Source: Zantedeschia hybrid cultivar (lineage: Eukaryota; Streptophyta; Magnoliopsida; Alismatales; Araceae). From it: a stretch of DNA of 64,000 bases. Shown here piece by piece: positions 24,901 through 33,535 of the stretch. Below the pieces are notes generated by a model. That model was given only the letters and a program-made list of their open reading frames with translations. It ran no database searches and was not told the DNA's origin. The DNA is taken from contig JARZZO010000003.1 in NCBI GenBank assembly GCA_030544215.1, forward strand, positions 32,182,379 through 32,246,378, written 5' to 3'. A program made the position numbers and the translations under genes. Position 1 is the stretch's first letter; each line of letters opens with the position of its first letter.

Positions 24901-25689
24901 ACGGAATACTTCACCAAGTGGGCAGAAGCTGAAGCGTACGTGGAGATCAAAGCATCAACTGTCTGCAAGTTCATCATGAAGAACATCATCACTCGATTTG
25001 GAATTCCAAGCACCATCGTCACCGACAACGGACCGCAGTTCGTGTCACAAGAATTAAAGGACCTCTGTAACAGGTATAAAATTGCATTGCATCATTCGTC
25101 TCCTTATTATCCGCAAGGCAATGGCCAAGCAGAGGCAACAAATAAGACTTTGATAAAAATCATCAAAAAGACGTGCAAATCTAATAAATTCGCAGATTGG
25201 CCAGAAAAATTGGTTGAGGCTCTATGGGCCTACCGAACTTCAATCCGCACGCCCACTGGGCAAACTCCTTATTCCTTAACATTTGGAATGGAGGCGGTAG
25301 TTCCATATGAGATCCTTATACCATCATTAAGAGTACAATTGAATAAGGAATTTTTCATTGATGAACATCGTTCAGCACTCCTTGCTCAATTGGAACATTT
25401 AGACGAGAAAAGATGGTCAGCTGCTAATCATGCAAAAGTTTATCAAAACAGACTAGCACGTTTTTATCAAAAGAAAGTCATTGAACGTAAGTTCAAAGTC
25501 GGTGAAATGGTTGTCAAAAGAATTTTTATAAAACCTGGTGGTCCGCGTTCTAAGCTCCAACCCAACTGGGAAGGACCTTATGTTGTATCGCACGCTTTTC
25601 CTGGTAATGCTTATCGTCTTGTTAATGCAGAAGGAGAAGAGCTAAAACATCCCTGGAATGGTTTACATCTTAAGAAATACTACCCTTAA
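21790..25689 (+). CDS. pol: Pol polyprotein: RT, RNase H, archaeal-type RNase H, integrase
   Basis: The open frame runs from 21790 (after TAA at 21787) to the stop at 25687-25689, about 1300 codons. The first alternative start is TTG 21820; residue numbers below count from there. An acidic N-terminal linker precedes RT, whose YVDD catalytic box is at about 388. RNase H covers about 528-605. A second RNase H is at about 681-815 (LHFDGALNSHGKG, NNIAEYEALLAGL, VGDSQLI, ADALASLAS). Integrase has an HHCC zinc site from about 934 (HSGVCGGH to CAKC) and a DDE core with D near 1005, D in TDNGPQF at 1069 and E near 1105. The C terminus (LQPNWEGPYVV) has no chromodomain. It is intact by eye and probably made as a fusion by -1 frameshifting. 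Confidence 0.95.
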   Translation, partial: FFHFPKKNANLATNSSQILIEETSYLSDCTPPRGSFGQDSLLDLLCPSPREDSLVFPLVSQDFHPASSSLGYDSEVRQSSQVRKSRKPKGRQIPDRYLQDLADKCSSCSLIPQLLENPIQMPEDCMDDESVNDGYGVYELVHEKDPIVENEEDDEDAAEAYASGVKRFDEPSAAVEEPTKEINLGTEDEPKVVLVSKNLSSEDEKAMVQVLKDYKDTFAWSYEDMPGLDSTLVEHRLTLKEGASPVKQKLRRFHPQMALKMKEEVDKLHKAKFIRVVLYPQWVANIVPVMKKDGKVRICIDFRDLNRACPKDDFPLPHIDVLIDNTAGYETLSFMDGFSEYNQIKLAEEDQEKTSFTTPWGTYYYVVMPFGLKNAGATYQRAMMAIFHDMMHIDLEVYVDDLLVKSKTKAEHAKVLARVLERSREYQLKMNPKKCVFGVSSGKLLGFIVSKRGIEIDPNKAKAIREMTPPKNLKELRGLIGRLQFIRRFVSQHSQRCKPFYELTKPGVKFDWDDKCQEAFDGLKDYLASPPVLRPPSPGKPLILYISVLDDAVGAVLAQEDEEGKERAAYYLSKLLNPAEQRYTAMEKTCAALVWVVQKLKHYFLAHEVHLIARMNPIKFLLEKSVLTDRLARWQSFLSQFDIIYIQQKAIKGYAIAEHLAHHPLPRFDPVRSEFPDEELMSVNQIRDDMWTLHFDGALNSHGKGIGIVLLSPEGITIPQAFQLDFPVTNNIAEYEALLAGLEAAHFHGATKLRIVGDSQLILRQVLTKYRTLDPKLKPYQELTSAYSKLFTKLIFVHVPRNQNILADALASLASSLDFPICKQSESIIVHRRLLPAVKDPSFLRTKEKLLKKVRDGDIIEKREIMLMELLEEMDDEQKPWYYEIAKYCEDQSYPEEATTEKKRAIRRVAQRYTLVGGALYKRGFDGVLLRCLDEDELWKVMEGAHSGVCGGHVNGQMLTKKILRQGFYWPTMEEDYVGYVRRCAKCQLHADKIHSPASSLHPVSSPWPFSMWAFDIIGPLGNPDSGIKQKSFILTATEYFTKWAEAEAYVEIKASTVCKFIMKNIITRFGIPSTIVTDNGPQFVSQELKDLCNRYKIALHHSSPYYPQGNGQAEATNKTLIKIIKKTCKSNKFADWPEKLVEALWAYRTSIRTPTGQTPYSLTFGMEAVVPYEILIPSLRVQLNKEFFIDEHRSALLAQLEHLDEKRWSAANHAKVYQNRLARFYQKKVIERKFKVGEMVVKRIFIKPGGPRSKLQPNWEGPYVVSHAFPGNAYRLVNAEGEELKHPWNGLHLKKYYP
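21804..21812 (+). promoter_or_regulatory. Putative -1 ribosomal frameshift site (A9)
   Basis: Nine A sit at the start of the gag-pol overlap. Zero-frame codons are CAA AAA AAA ACG, giving a canonical A AAA AAA slippery heptamer (21805-21811). Pol lies in the -1 frame, and its open frame starts at 21790 with no ATG before the conserved domains. A GC hairpin (CCCGC, loop CGC, GCGGG) lies about 70 nt downstream, further than usual. The decayed copy has ten A at the same place (63650-63659). Confidence 0.55.
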
Positions 25690-26463
25690 GTTAAAGAGTC
25701 GATCAGTATGGTACAAAGACCAGTGGAATCAGAAAATTTATAAACTCAAATTTCCTTTTCAGTCTGGATAACTGAACTTTAAACCCATTACTGCACACAC
25801 TGACACGTTTGATTCGTGAGTAACAAGAGATGACAAGGCCTAAAGAATATCAAAAACTTGACCGAAAGTGTAAAGTACAAATCATTCGTTTTTAAACAAA
25901 AATTCTGTTTTATACTCGGCCCATGATGTCGGAACGAGACTTAGATTAGACTACCAAGAATACCCGCCATCTTAGTAGGAGGCCGTCATAAAAAAAAGGG
26001 GGAGATCCGTCCCAAAGCAGAAAGAAAAGAAAGAAAAGAAAAGCAAAAGGCAAAAGCCAAAATGTCAAATCAAAAGGCCATTACATTACAAACGTTACAT
26101 CAAGGCCATGAAATGAAACAAAAGGGAACGCAAGGTCGATAAATACCCCGGAAAGAAAATGACCGAACCCCAACGGATATTAGGGTAGGAAAGGAACATC
26201 TTTTTAAGTCTCCGGAACCTTCTCATGGGCTCTCTAAACTTATTCATCTTTTCTTTCTAAAGATGTGTACTCCAAACTTAAGGAATGGCTTAGATTGACT
26301 AAGGGTCAAATCATCAAATGGGATCACGAATGGAAACACAAGTTCAAACACGATGGGTTTAAGTTAAGTTGTTAAAGAACAATTTGGAAATTAAGTTAAT
26401 AAATGAATATGATCTTTTGATCCAAGTACCATGCTGATCTTTTAGTCGAAAATCCAAAAAAAT
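25690..26463 (+). other. Post-pol spacer with internal PPT-like tract
   Basis: There is no ORF of interest. A tract of eight A followed by GGGGGAGA at 25990-26005 is a textbook PPT but lies 7.5 kb before the 3' LTR and is not followed by an LTR. A purine-rich, GAAAA-repeated stretch lies at 26017-26060. Confidence 0.6.
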
Positions 26464-26745
26464 ACATATGTCAAAAATCCAAAAAAAATACATATGTCAA
26501 AAATCCAAAAAAATACATATGTCAAAAATCCAAAAAAAATATATGTCAAAAATCCAAAAAAATACATATGTCAAAAATCCAAAAAAATACATATGTCAAA
26601 AATCCAAAAATGTATGTCAAAAATCCAAAAAAATACACAAATCAAAAATTCAAAAAAAATACATATGTCAAAATTCAAAAAAAAAAGTATATATTCCAAA
26701 ACACCAAACAAAAATGAATATTTCAAAACAACAAAAAAAAATTTC
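26464..26745 (+). repeat. 26-bp tandem minisatellite
   Basis: About eleven tandem units of CATATGTCAAAAATCCAAAA plus A-rich spacer occur, period about 26 bp. They decay towards the right. Open frames across it (MSKIQKK repeats) are by-products of the repeat. Confidence 0.9.
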
Positions 26746-26909
26746 AGTTAGCATCTGATTGTTGCATTTAGTGTGTTTCATCCTTTTATTTTCAGTAAAC
26801 ATCTGTCTGCTTGTATGTTGCATTCTGCTTAAGTTTGATTATTCTCATTACCTTTGTTAATAAAGGCTATGCCCCTTGACCATTTATTGAAGAAAAGATT
26901 GATTGACCA

Positions 26910-26915
26910 TTTATT
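26910..26915 (-). terminator. Candidate polyadenylation signal of antisense PMD gene
   Basis: AATAAA on the minus strand lies about 210 nt after the stop codon at 27125. A second one lies at 26883-26888. Position is plausible; use is untested. Confidence 0.4.
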
Positions 26916-27124
26916 TGGTCAGGCAAGGGGCTAAGCCTAAATAGATACTTAACCTGTTTGTTAAGTGTGTACAGGATGTGAGATAAACACAAGAACACAA
27001 GATTGGAGCCAAAAGTTTCATATATATATTATCAAAAGGAGTTTTTTTGTACATGATACATGAAGAAAAGAAGATACATGAGCCTTCAAGGCTGGCTCTC
27101 CCCTCCACCCTCGTCCAACTGGCT

Positions 27125-29941
27125 CTAGGCCTCGTCAGGTGCATCCGGTGCTGGCTCTCGACTAGGAGGTGGAGGTGGCCCCATCGCACTCGGACCCGCC
27201 TGACCAGAGGACACGGCAGCACTGGCGGTGAAGGCACTGGTCAGACCGCGCTCTTGTGCACGCTGTCGAGCACGCCTGTACCTCTCTTCCACACTCCGGC
27301 GCTCATGCTCCGCAATGCCAAGCTGGACCCGAAGAGCGGATATCTCAGCATCCATCTTCTGCCGCTCCTGCCTTTCCCGCTCTCGCTCCTCGTTGATGAC
27401 TTCCAGGCGGGTCTGGAGGCGCGCAAGATCTCCAGCCGAAAGTCGGGCCACCTGCTCCTCTAGAGCCCGGATCCGCTCTGCATCAGCCTCAGCCCGAGTC
27501 GTTGTAGCACAGGCATCCGCTTCAGCCCTCTGAAGGGCTTCCTGAAGCTCAGCAACCTGAAAGGAAGTCTTTTTAGTTCAAGGCAATCAAGTAATCAAAT
27601 AATTAATTTCATAATTCAAAAGTTGAAGAACTTACCTGAGCAGCATGGTCCTCCTCCGCTAGAGAAGCCCGGTGGATGGCAGAGGCGAGCTGACTCTGGA
27701 GGTCAGCCATGGTAGCATCATGAGCAGTGGACGAGGAAGACGAAGCTCCATGGGTAGGAGGAGCCGCCTGGGTATAGACAGCTCGCTGTACCGAAAGACA
27801 ACTATCAGTGGTTAATTGCCAAAACAATTATTAATTAAAACATGCATTCATATTCATTCATACATACCAGGTCATATAACTACTTCTGGATTTGTTCTAG
27901 CTGGGCCTCCGCATCATGTAGGCGGGCCCGGAGGTCGACGATGACCGCATCACGCGCATCCTGCATGTCATACATACATTCATTCACAAATATAAATCAA
28001 GATAATAATAAAATTAAAGACGCATGAATGCATACTTACATCGAGTGGTCGGAGGAGCCGAAGCTGATCGGCGTAGTGGGCCCGGTACTGCTGGAGGTAG
28101 GCCTCGCTACTCTCCGCCCGTGACTCCACTCTGACACCCCGGCGATGCCAGTCTTCATATTGCTCAGGAAATTTTGCTCGCCAATCAGTGAGGGCTTGCT
28201 TACCCCTCATGCTCCTTCCTACACCCTCCGGGACCTCCTCGTCGATCCATTCCTGGTGGAGGCCCAAGGTCCTCATCACTAGTCGGAGGCGGAGGGGCTC
28301 GATCTCATTGAGGCAATGCACCCACATCTGCCTCCCAAACCGCCTCCTGCCAGCCGTCACCCACGGCTGACCCTCCTCATTCATGCCCAAATATGGGCGC
28401 CAAATCACCTGCATATAGGTTAGATGCATTCATAAATAACTTGCATTTAATGAATGAAAGATTGCATTTAATAAAATTAAACAAGTTAAAAGTTTACCAA
28501 GAGTTCTGGATAATCCAGAAACTGACGGCGGAGGGCCGTCAGCTGGTGATGCTGTGGAGCCGTGTCCACAATCGGCTGCCAACGGCAGGCAAAAGGGACG
28601 GCATTTGGACGAATAATCCTCGCTCTGCCGAGCGGGAAGTAGTAGTAGCTCCACACCTGCATTCATGAACATATAGGTTAGAAGAAGCATCATATCATAT
28701 TGCACTGCATATAACAAATAATTAAACAATTTAATACCTGAAGAAATGGCGAGAAGCCACTGATGGTAGTCTCACGGTCCGGCGTGACCGCGGATAGGTC
28801 GGCGAAGAGGTGAGCCAGAAGGGCTGCACCCCAAGCATACTCCCCTAGGCTACCTAAATCATCTAGCAAGTAAAGAAATCTACAGTGGATATGGTCGCCC
28901 TTCGTACCGAAGAGCAACCTACCGAAAAAGAAAACTAGGAAGACCCTGAGCTGTCTGTCTACCTCCTCTACCTGACCAGGATCACTACAGTAGACTGAGG
29001 AGGATGACTCTGCTAGCCTATCCCTGAACTCCTCCCGGGTCTCGTCAGACCGACGCCGGGGCTCATCTAGACCTAGGGCTGCCTCTACCTCTACTCGAGG
29101 AACCATCCTAGACTCCCTGCCTAGGCTAGATACCTCTATCCCTAACAAAGCCTCTGCCAGTCCCTGGTAGTTGGGGTAGGTCACCCCGCTCACAGGTCGG
29201 CCCTCTACCCGAAGGCCAGTAATCCTAGCCACATCCTCTAGGGAGGGGACCATATGCCCCCATGGCATTAGGAATGCCCGACTCTCTGCATGCCAACGCT
29301 CCCTGAGCGCCTGCAGCAGGACCAGATCAAGCCAAAATGGCTCAATGTCCAGTACCTCGCCGAATCCCATCCGGCGCAAGCGTGCCTTCTGGAAGTCGGG
29401 GAGCCCCCTATAAGCCCCTACTACTAGGTCCCATGAGATTCTGGCCCTCATCACTCCCTGCAAGCAGACATAAAAATAAAGGTCAATAATGAATAAAAAA
29501 AAGGGATATCAGTTCTGTTTTGAAACGCGTCAGCACACACAGACGTGTTTTAAAACACGTCAACGTTCATTGACGCAATTCAAACTCTTTATTCCTAATT
29601 AAAAATCCGGAATTTATATTAAAAGACGTCAGCCCTAGGAGACGCCTTTTGAAAGGCGTCACCTGGTCTGGACGCCTTTCAAGTCCAGATTCCGGATTCC
29701 TTCAAGAATCCCGTTTTCTCCCCTCTTTTCTCATCCATTCATCCCACAGAGATCTTACCGTGTGGAGGTCGCCCTCCTCTTCTTCTTCTACCACCATGGG
29801 TGCCGGTGGAGGGAGTTCCTCCTCCAAGAAAGCCGCCGCCTCCGCAAGGGCCGCTGGAACCTCCTCGGGAGCTTCTTCTTCTTGCCTCCGCCTCCTCTTG
29901 GCTATGACCTTCGTCTTCCCAGAGCCTTCACCACGCTCCAT
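27125..29941 (-). CDS. Antisense seven-exon gene: plant mobile domain plus coiled coil
   Basis: Exons in coding order: 29941-29759, 29457-28738, 28656-28498, 28408-28040, 27960-27868, 27785-27636, 27556-27125. Every intron is GT...AG (GTAAG at four donors, CAG at every acceptor) and phase 0. The exons total 2106 nt, 701 sense codons plus stop. Exon 1 is basic then acidic. Exons 2-4 match the plant mobile domain (PMD, 'aminotransferase-like'): PSLEDVARITGLRVEGRPV, HIHCRFLYLLDDLG, EYAWGAALLAHL, VWSYYYFPLGRARIIRP, VIWRPYLG. Exons 5-7 are Glu/Arg-rich heptads ending in a Pro/Ala tail. One in-frame TAG lies at 27882-27880 in exon 5, after the PMD, possibly CAG to TAG. The frame is open upstream of the chosen ATG to 30205, so a longer N terminus is possible. 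The gene is either functional with a truncated product or newly damaged. Confidence 0.85.
29523..29684 (+). repeat. Hairpin-motif cluster in intron 1 of the antisense gene (4 units)
   Basis: Four units form two adjacent pairs at about 29520-29583 and 29620-29684. The last is a perfect GAAAGGCGTC / GACGCCTTTC pair. The whole cluster falls between the exon 1 donor (29758) and the exon 2 acceptor (29458). Confidence 0.85.
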
Positions 29942-30062
29942 AACTTGAGAAGAGGGTAAGATCGCCGGAGCTCGGAAATCGCCGCCGGAGAGAGGAGAGG
30001 AAGAGAAAGATTTTAGAAAAGTGAGGAAGAAAGGGGGCCTTCGCGGATCTGTTAACGAAAGG

Positions 30063-30238
30063 CTGAAAGGCGTCGACTCAGGTTGACGCGTTTTAGGGCG
30101 CAAAAGTTGAGGTGGCACTGACAGAGGTTTGAATTTGAATGAAAGACGTCCACATAGGTAGACGCGTTTCAATATTTTCGCCAGAGCCGTACAGAGGAAA
30201 ATCATGAAAGGCGTCGTGTTTTATGGACGCTTTTCAGA
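30063..30238 (+). repeat. Hairpin-motif cluster upstream of antisense PMD gene (3 units)
   Basis: Units lie at about 30064-30096, 30141-30173 and 30204-30238, each GAAAGGCGTC or GAAAGACGTC, loop, GACGCGTTT or GACGCTTTT. They lie in the presumed 5' untranslated region of the PMD gene. Confidence 0.85.
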
Positions 30239-30290
30239 GAATTAATCATGGAATTAATGACAGAATCCTGGAAAAAGTAGGAGAGAGAGT

Positions 30291-30640
30291 TGAAAGGCGT
30301 CATCATGTCCAGACGCGTTTTAAGCTTTAAATCAGGTTTTTGAGGATTAAATTGAATTTCTGAAAGAGAATTATGTATGAAAGGCGTCATCATGTCCAGA
30401 CGCGTTTTAAGCTTTAAATCAGGTTTTTGAGGATTAAATTGAATTTCTGAAAGAGAATTATGTATGAAAGGCGTCAACATGTACAGACGCGTTTTAAGCT
30501 TTAAATCGGATTTTTGAGGATTAAATTGAATTTCTGGAAAAGAATTATGATTGAAAGGCGTCAGCTCCTGAAGACGCGTTTTACCTTTTTAAATCGAATT
30601 ATTGTTGAAAGGCGTCTGTCTGACTAGACGCATTTTACAT
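30291..30640 (+). repeat. 87-bp tandem repeat carrying the hairpin motif
   Basis: Unit starts at 30292, 30379, 30466 and 30553 give an exact 87-bp period. The first three are nearly identical, the fourth is diverged, and a shortened fifth hairpin starts at about 30605. Each unit holds one hairpin plus a spacer containing TTTTTGAGGATTAAATTG. Confidence 0.9.
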
Positions 30641-30681
30641 TTTTACAGAACCCGAACTGTTGAATTTTCAGGAAAAATCAA

Positions 30682-30693
30682 GGTTTTTATAAA
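30682..30693 (-). promoter_or_regulatory. Candidate TATA box for the antisense PMD gene
   Basis: The minus strand reads TTTATAAAAACC, the nearest good TATA upstream of the ATG at 29941. It would give a 5' UTR of roughly 700 nt that includes the hairpin clusters. Weak, position-based support. Confidence 0.3.
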
Positions 30694-30769
30694 GGAAAAA
30701 TCATGTGCACTTCACAGGAAGTTGAGGAAAGGTTTTGAGGCATGAAAAAACTTCTATTCAATAAAATTC

Positions 30770-30775
30770 TTTATT
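30770..30775 (-). terminator. Candidate polyadenylation signal of antisense DUF7745-like gene
   Basis: AATAAA on the minus strand begins about 74 nt after the stop at 30849, inside an A/T-rich stretch, an ordinary spacing for a plant gene. Confidence 0.5.
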
Positions 30776-30848
30776 ACATCATGAACAAAGAGAAAGGGGA
30801 CATTCAAGGAAGAATTTCGTGAAGACCTTTAAGGTATGGAAATTTCAA

Positions 30849-32192
30849 TCATTTATCTCTATCTTTAAAGGATCTTACACGGTAACTGAAGCCAAGGTTC
30901 CATAGAGTGGTAATGATTTGTATGGCTTCATAGTCTTCGTCGGATTCCAAGTCGCGCTTCTTGATCGGAAGTGTGGGAGAGAACTCGGGGAATTCACGAC
31001 GGCCCAAGCTAAGTTGAGTAAGGCACCGATGTGGATTGTACAGCACAAACTCGGTGGCTCCAATCAATTTAAGGTCTGCCCCTACTGCACGACGCACCCA
31101 CACAGGTTTTCCAACCAGAGCAAGTGGAGACGAGTCGAATATGTCGGACGTCATGAGCTTTAAATACTCTCTCCAATCGGCTCGGGTCTTGAGTTTTGGA
31201 ACCTTGTTAACCATGTGCTCATTGAACTTTACAATATTAGCTATGCAATGAATTGAGCTATTCAAGTAGATTTGAGATGGATTCAGAGGCCTTTTCTTGC
31301 TGTGCTCAAACTTGAAGTGAAGTTCAACCCATAAGGCGAAGAGTAGCATGCATCCATAAGGAGGACGGCCCACAGACGCTGCAGAAAGCCCACTATAAAG
31401 ATATGCTAAGAGTGCAGTGCTAATGGATTTACCTTCGAAGATTGCGCATATGGCACTAACTTGGTCATCTTCTAAGATGTTATCCTGCGCAGAGAAGAAT
31501 AAGGCACCGGCTAGGCATGTAACTAAGGCTTTTGTTACATCCTCCGCTTCATCCTCTCTTAGATCATCAATTTCATACAGCGTCCACTCGGCTAGCTTGG
31601 TGAGATTGATCCCCTTTTTAGTAAGACATCCTTTAGCTTCTGAAGGATCTTTCATAATATATGTCAACAATTGTTGACCGGTGATTCTCTCCTTCATCAA
31701 AGCTATCTTCTCTTTGTTCTCTTTGGTCTTTGGGAGACCTAAAAGAAGCTCCGCCTCCTCCAAAAGAATCGTGCACTCGAAATCTTGAAAGAAGAACGTA
31801 TGAGTTTGGGGATGCCACCACTCGATCAAGGCACCCATAGCCGCCCAATCTGCGTTCGCGCTCTTGTAATGCTTGGCAAGCACTACAAGACCTTGAAGAT
31901 TCCACTTGGATATGAACACTTGCATGGAAAGCTTGATGCTTTTTGCAAGTTTACGAATCCAAGGTAAGGAGGTGAATTTCCTTGGGCCAGGAAACATGGG
32001 ATAGTTCTGAAAACCAAAAGAAAAGATGAAGAACATGATGAGGAACGTGAAGAACATGATAAAGAACATGAAGAGAATTGAAAAGAAGTTGATTGAACTT
32101 ACTTGGAGATTGGGATTTCTTCCATTAAGATGATTCTCCACATCATAAAACTGCTCCAAAGACATCTTCATCTTCTTGCTTGAAGAATTCAT
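30849..32192 (-). CDS. Antisense two-exon gene, DUF7745/PMD-like protein
   Basis: The ATG is at 32192. Exon 1 is 32192-32103 (30 codons) and exon 2 is 32006-30849 (385 codons plus stop). The 96-nt intron has donor GTAAGTTC and acceptor TTTTGGTTTTCAG and keeps frame, so the unspliced frame is also open and seems to hold a Phe/Ile/Met-rich membrane segment; that segment is the intron. The spliced product is about 415 residues. Features resembling the DUF7745 family, common beside PMD proteins in plant transposons: ALIEWWHPQTHTFFF, LLEEAELLLGLPK, a long helical middle, and a GRPPYGCMLLFALWVELHF stretch. Its own TATA (32336-32327) and poly(A) signal are present. It is transcribed towards the PMD gene, tail to head. 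Function unknown. Confidence 0.7.
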   Translation of the reverse strand: MNSSSKKMKMSLEQFYDVENHLNGRNPNLQVSSINFFSILFMFFIMFFTFLIMFFIFSFGFQNYPMFPGPRKFTSLPWIRKLAKSIKLSMQVFISKWNLQGLVVLAKHYKSANADWAAMGALIEWWHPQTHTFFFQDFECTILLEEAELLLGLPKTKENKEKIALMKERITGQQLLTYIMKDPSEAKGCLTKKGINLTKLAEWTLYEIDDLREDEAEDVTKALVTCLAGALFFSAQDNILEDDQVSAICAIFEGKSISTALLAYLYSGLSAASVGRPPYGCMLLFALWVELHFKFEHSKKRPLNPSQIYLNSSIHCIANIVKFNEHMVNKVPKLKTRADWREYLKLMTSDIFDSSPLALVGKPVWVRRAVGADLKLIGATEFVLYNPHRCLTQLSLGRREFPEFSPTLPIKKRDLESDEDYEAIQIITTLWNLGFSYRVRSFKDRDK

Positions 32193-32326
32193 ACACCCTT
32201 TTTCGGAGTTCCTCCTTCTTGAAGCTAGAAAAGCTAGGAAACCTTGGAACTTTGAAGAAACCTTGAAGAAAACTCAACTTTTGATCTTTGGATTGTAGTG
32301 GGATTGCTTGGGAACGACCTAAGGGT

Positions 32327-32336
32327 GTTTATATAG
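32327..32336 (-). promoter_or_regulatory. TATA box of antisense DUF7745-like gene
   Basis: The minus strand reads CTATATAAAC, 135 nt upstream of the ATG at 32192. This predicts a start near 32300 and a 5' UTR of about 110 nt, normal for a plant gene, and suggests the antisense unit has its own promoter. Confidence 0.6.
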
Positions 32337-32439
32337 ACAACATTGCGATCCTAGGAAGACTTTTCCGGATTGGAAAAGGGATGTGCATTGATAGAGTTGG
32401 AATTCGAGTAGAGAACAAGCAGAAACCTGTTTCTGTGAG

Positions 32440-32508
32440 TAAAAGGCGTCTAGGATAAGCGACGCGTTTCAACTTTAAAAGGCGTCTGCGCGACACGACG
32501 CGTTTCAG
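32440..32508 (+). repeat. Hairpin-motif pair upstream of the DUF7745-like gene
   Basis: Two adjacent units (32440-32470 and 32474-32507), AAAAGGCGTC, loop, GACGCGTTTC. They lie about 100-180 bp upstream of the antisense TATA box, in a promoter-like position. Confidence 0.85.
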
Positions 32509-33535
32509 ATCTTTATATGATTTATCCGAAATTCTATGGGTTTTGATGTTCGGAATTGTTAATAATTTTGATTGCAGAAATTCAAGAAATTCAAGAAAGC
32601 TGGAAAATATCAAGAAGATCCTACTGTGGGAGTCATGAAGTCCTGACCATGGCTAAAAAGACGGTTATCTCTATCCTTGTATTATTCCATGTAATTATTT
32701 TGCATTCGCAATATTATATGATAAATATTTATTAGAGCATATCAAGGACCTTGTAGTTTTGATGAAACTGGAATTTGAGTTCCCCTTCAACAAAAACAGT
32801 GATAATTCCAGAGGATTCTTAATCGCACGGATAGGCCGTTGGATTGTTAATTAGTGAGGACGATGGTTCCACTTTTGTGAAACGGTGCGTGGAGAAACGA
32901 GCTTCGGCTTAGCACTGGATTACAAGAATTGGTATCTTGACTCATTAATGACAATTTAACAATATTATCCTTGATTAATTTATATTTTATTTGACTTTAT
33001 ATTTTTTCTTTTAGCCCAGCATGCATCATGTAGGACTTTGAAATCATTGTAATAATAATTAATTATTGATTAGGTTTCAGACCATTAAATCAAATAACTC
33101 AAAACATGATATGAAATATTCCATTCTGAATTGAGTATCTTGATTATCTTTGAGGTTCGCTTGAAGATATCCTTGGAATTCTATCTTTTCTTGGATTCTT
33201 TATCCAAAATTTCTTATTTTCTTTTAAGATCCATCATGGCTGCAGCACGTCCACATTGGCTGGCAAACGCTCCCCATGATGAAACCTACAGTGTCTATGA
33301 CCTGGGGGTACTTCCCACTCCGAGGAGGTTGATCGACCTTATTTTATTTCCTTGTCTACCTCATCCAGACATGATTGATTCCATTGATCTCCTTGAGCTA
33401 TCTTCATTGATGCTTTTGAAAAAAATTCCAATCATGTGATGTTAAGAGCGTGTCTCATCACACCTTGGCATCACCTTTTCAGTACATTCCATTCCATTTC
33501 ACTCCCTTGCAAAGACGATGCCAAGGTGAGGCAGC
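32509..33535 (+). other. 3' internal region and PPT of the Tat element
   Basis: About 1 kb with no convincing gene; a 102-codon frame at 33131 shows no motif I know. The bases before the 3' LTR, AAGGTGAGGCAGC (33523-33535), are the only candidate PPT here and are a weak one compared with the tract at 25990. Confidence 0.5.

Noticed and set aside
26468..26758. Lys-rich open frames of 85-96 codons
   Set aside because: They are translations of the 26-bp minisatellite; period and composition come from the repeat, not from a protein.
29702..30205. Start of the antisense PMD gene at 30205
   Set aside because: The frame is open that far, but it runs through hairpin units and has no domain; ATG 29941 with G at +4 is the simpler choice. 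Left as an alternative.
32007..32102. Transmembrane segment in the DUF7745-like protein
   Set aside because: The stretch is bounded by GTAAGT and TTTTCAG and is U-rich; better read as an intron.
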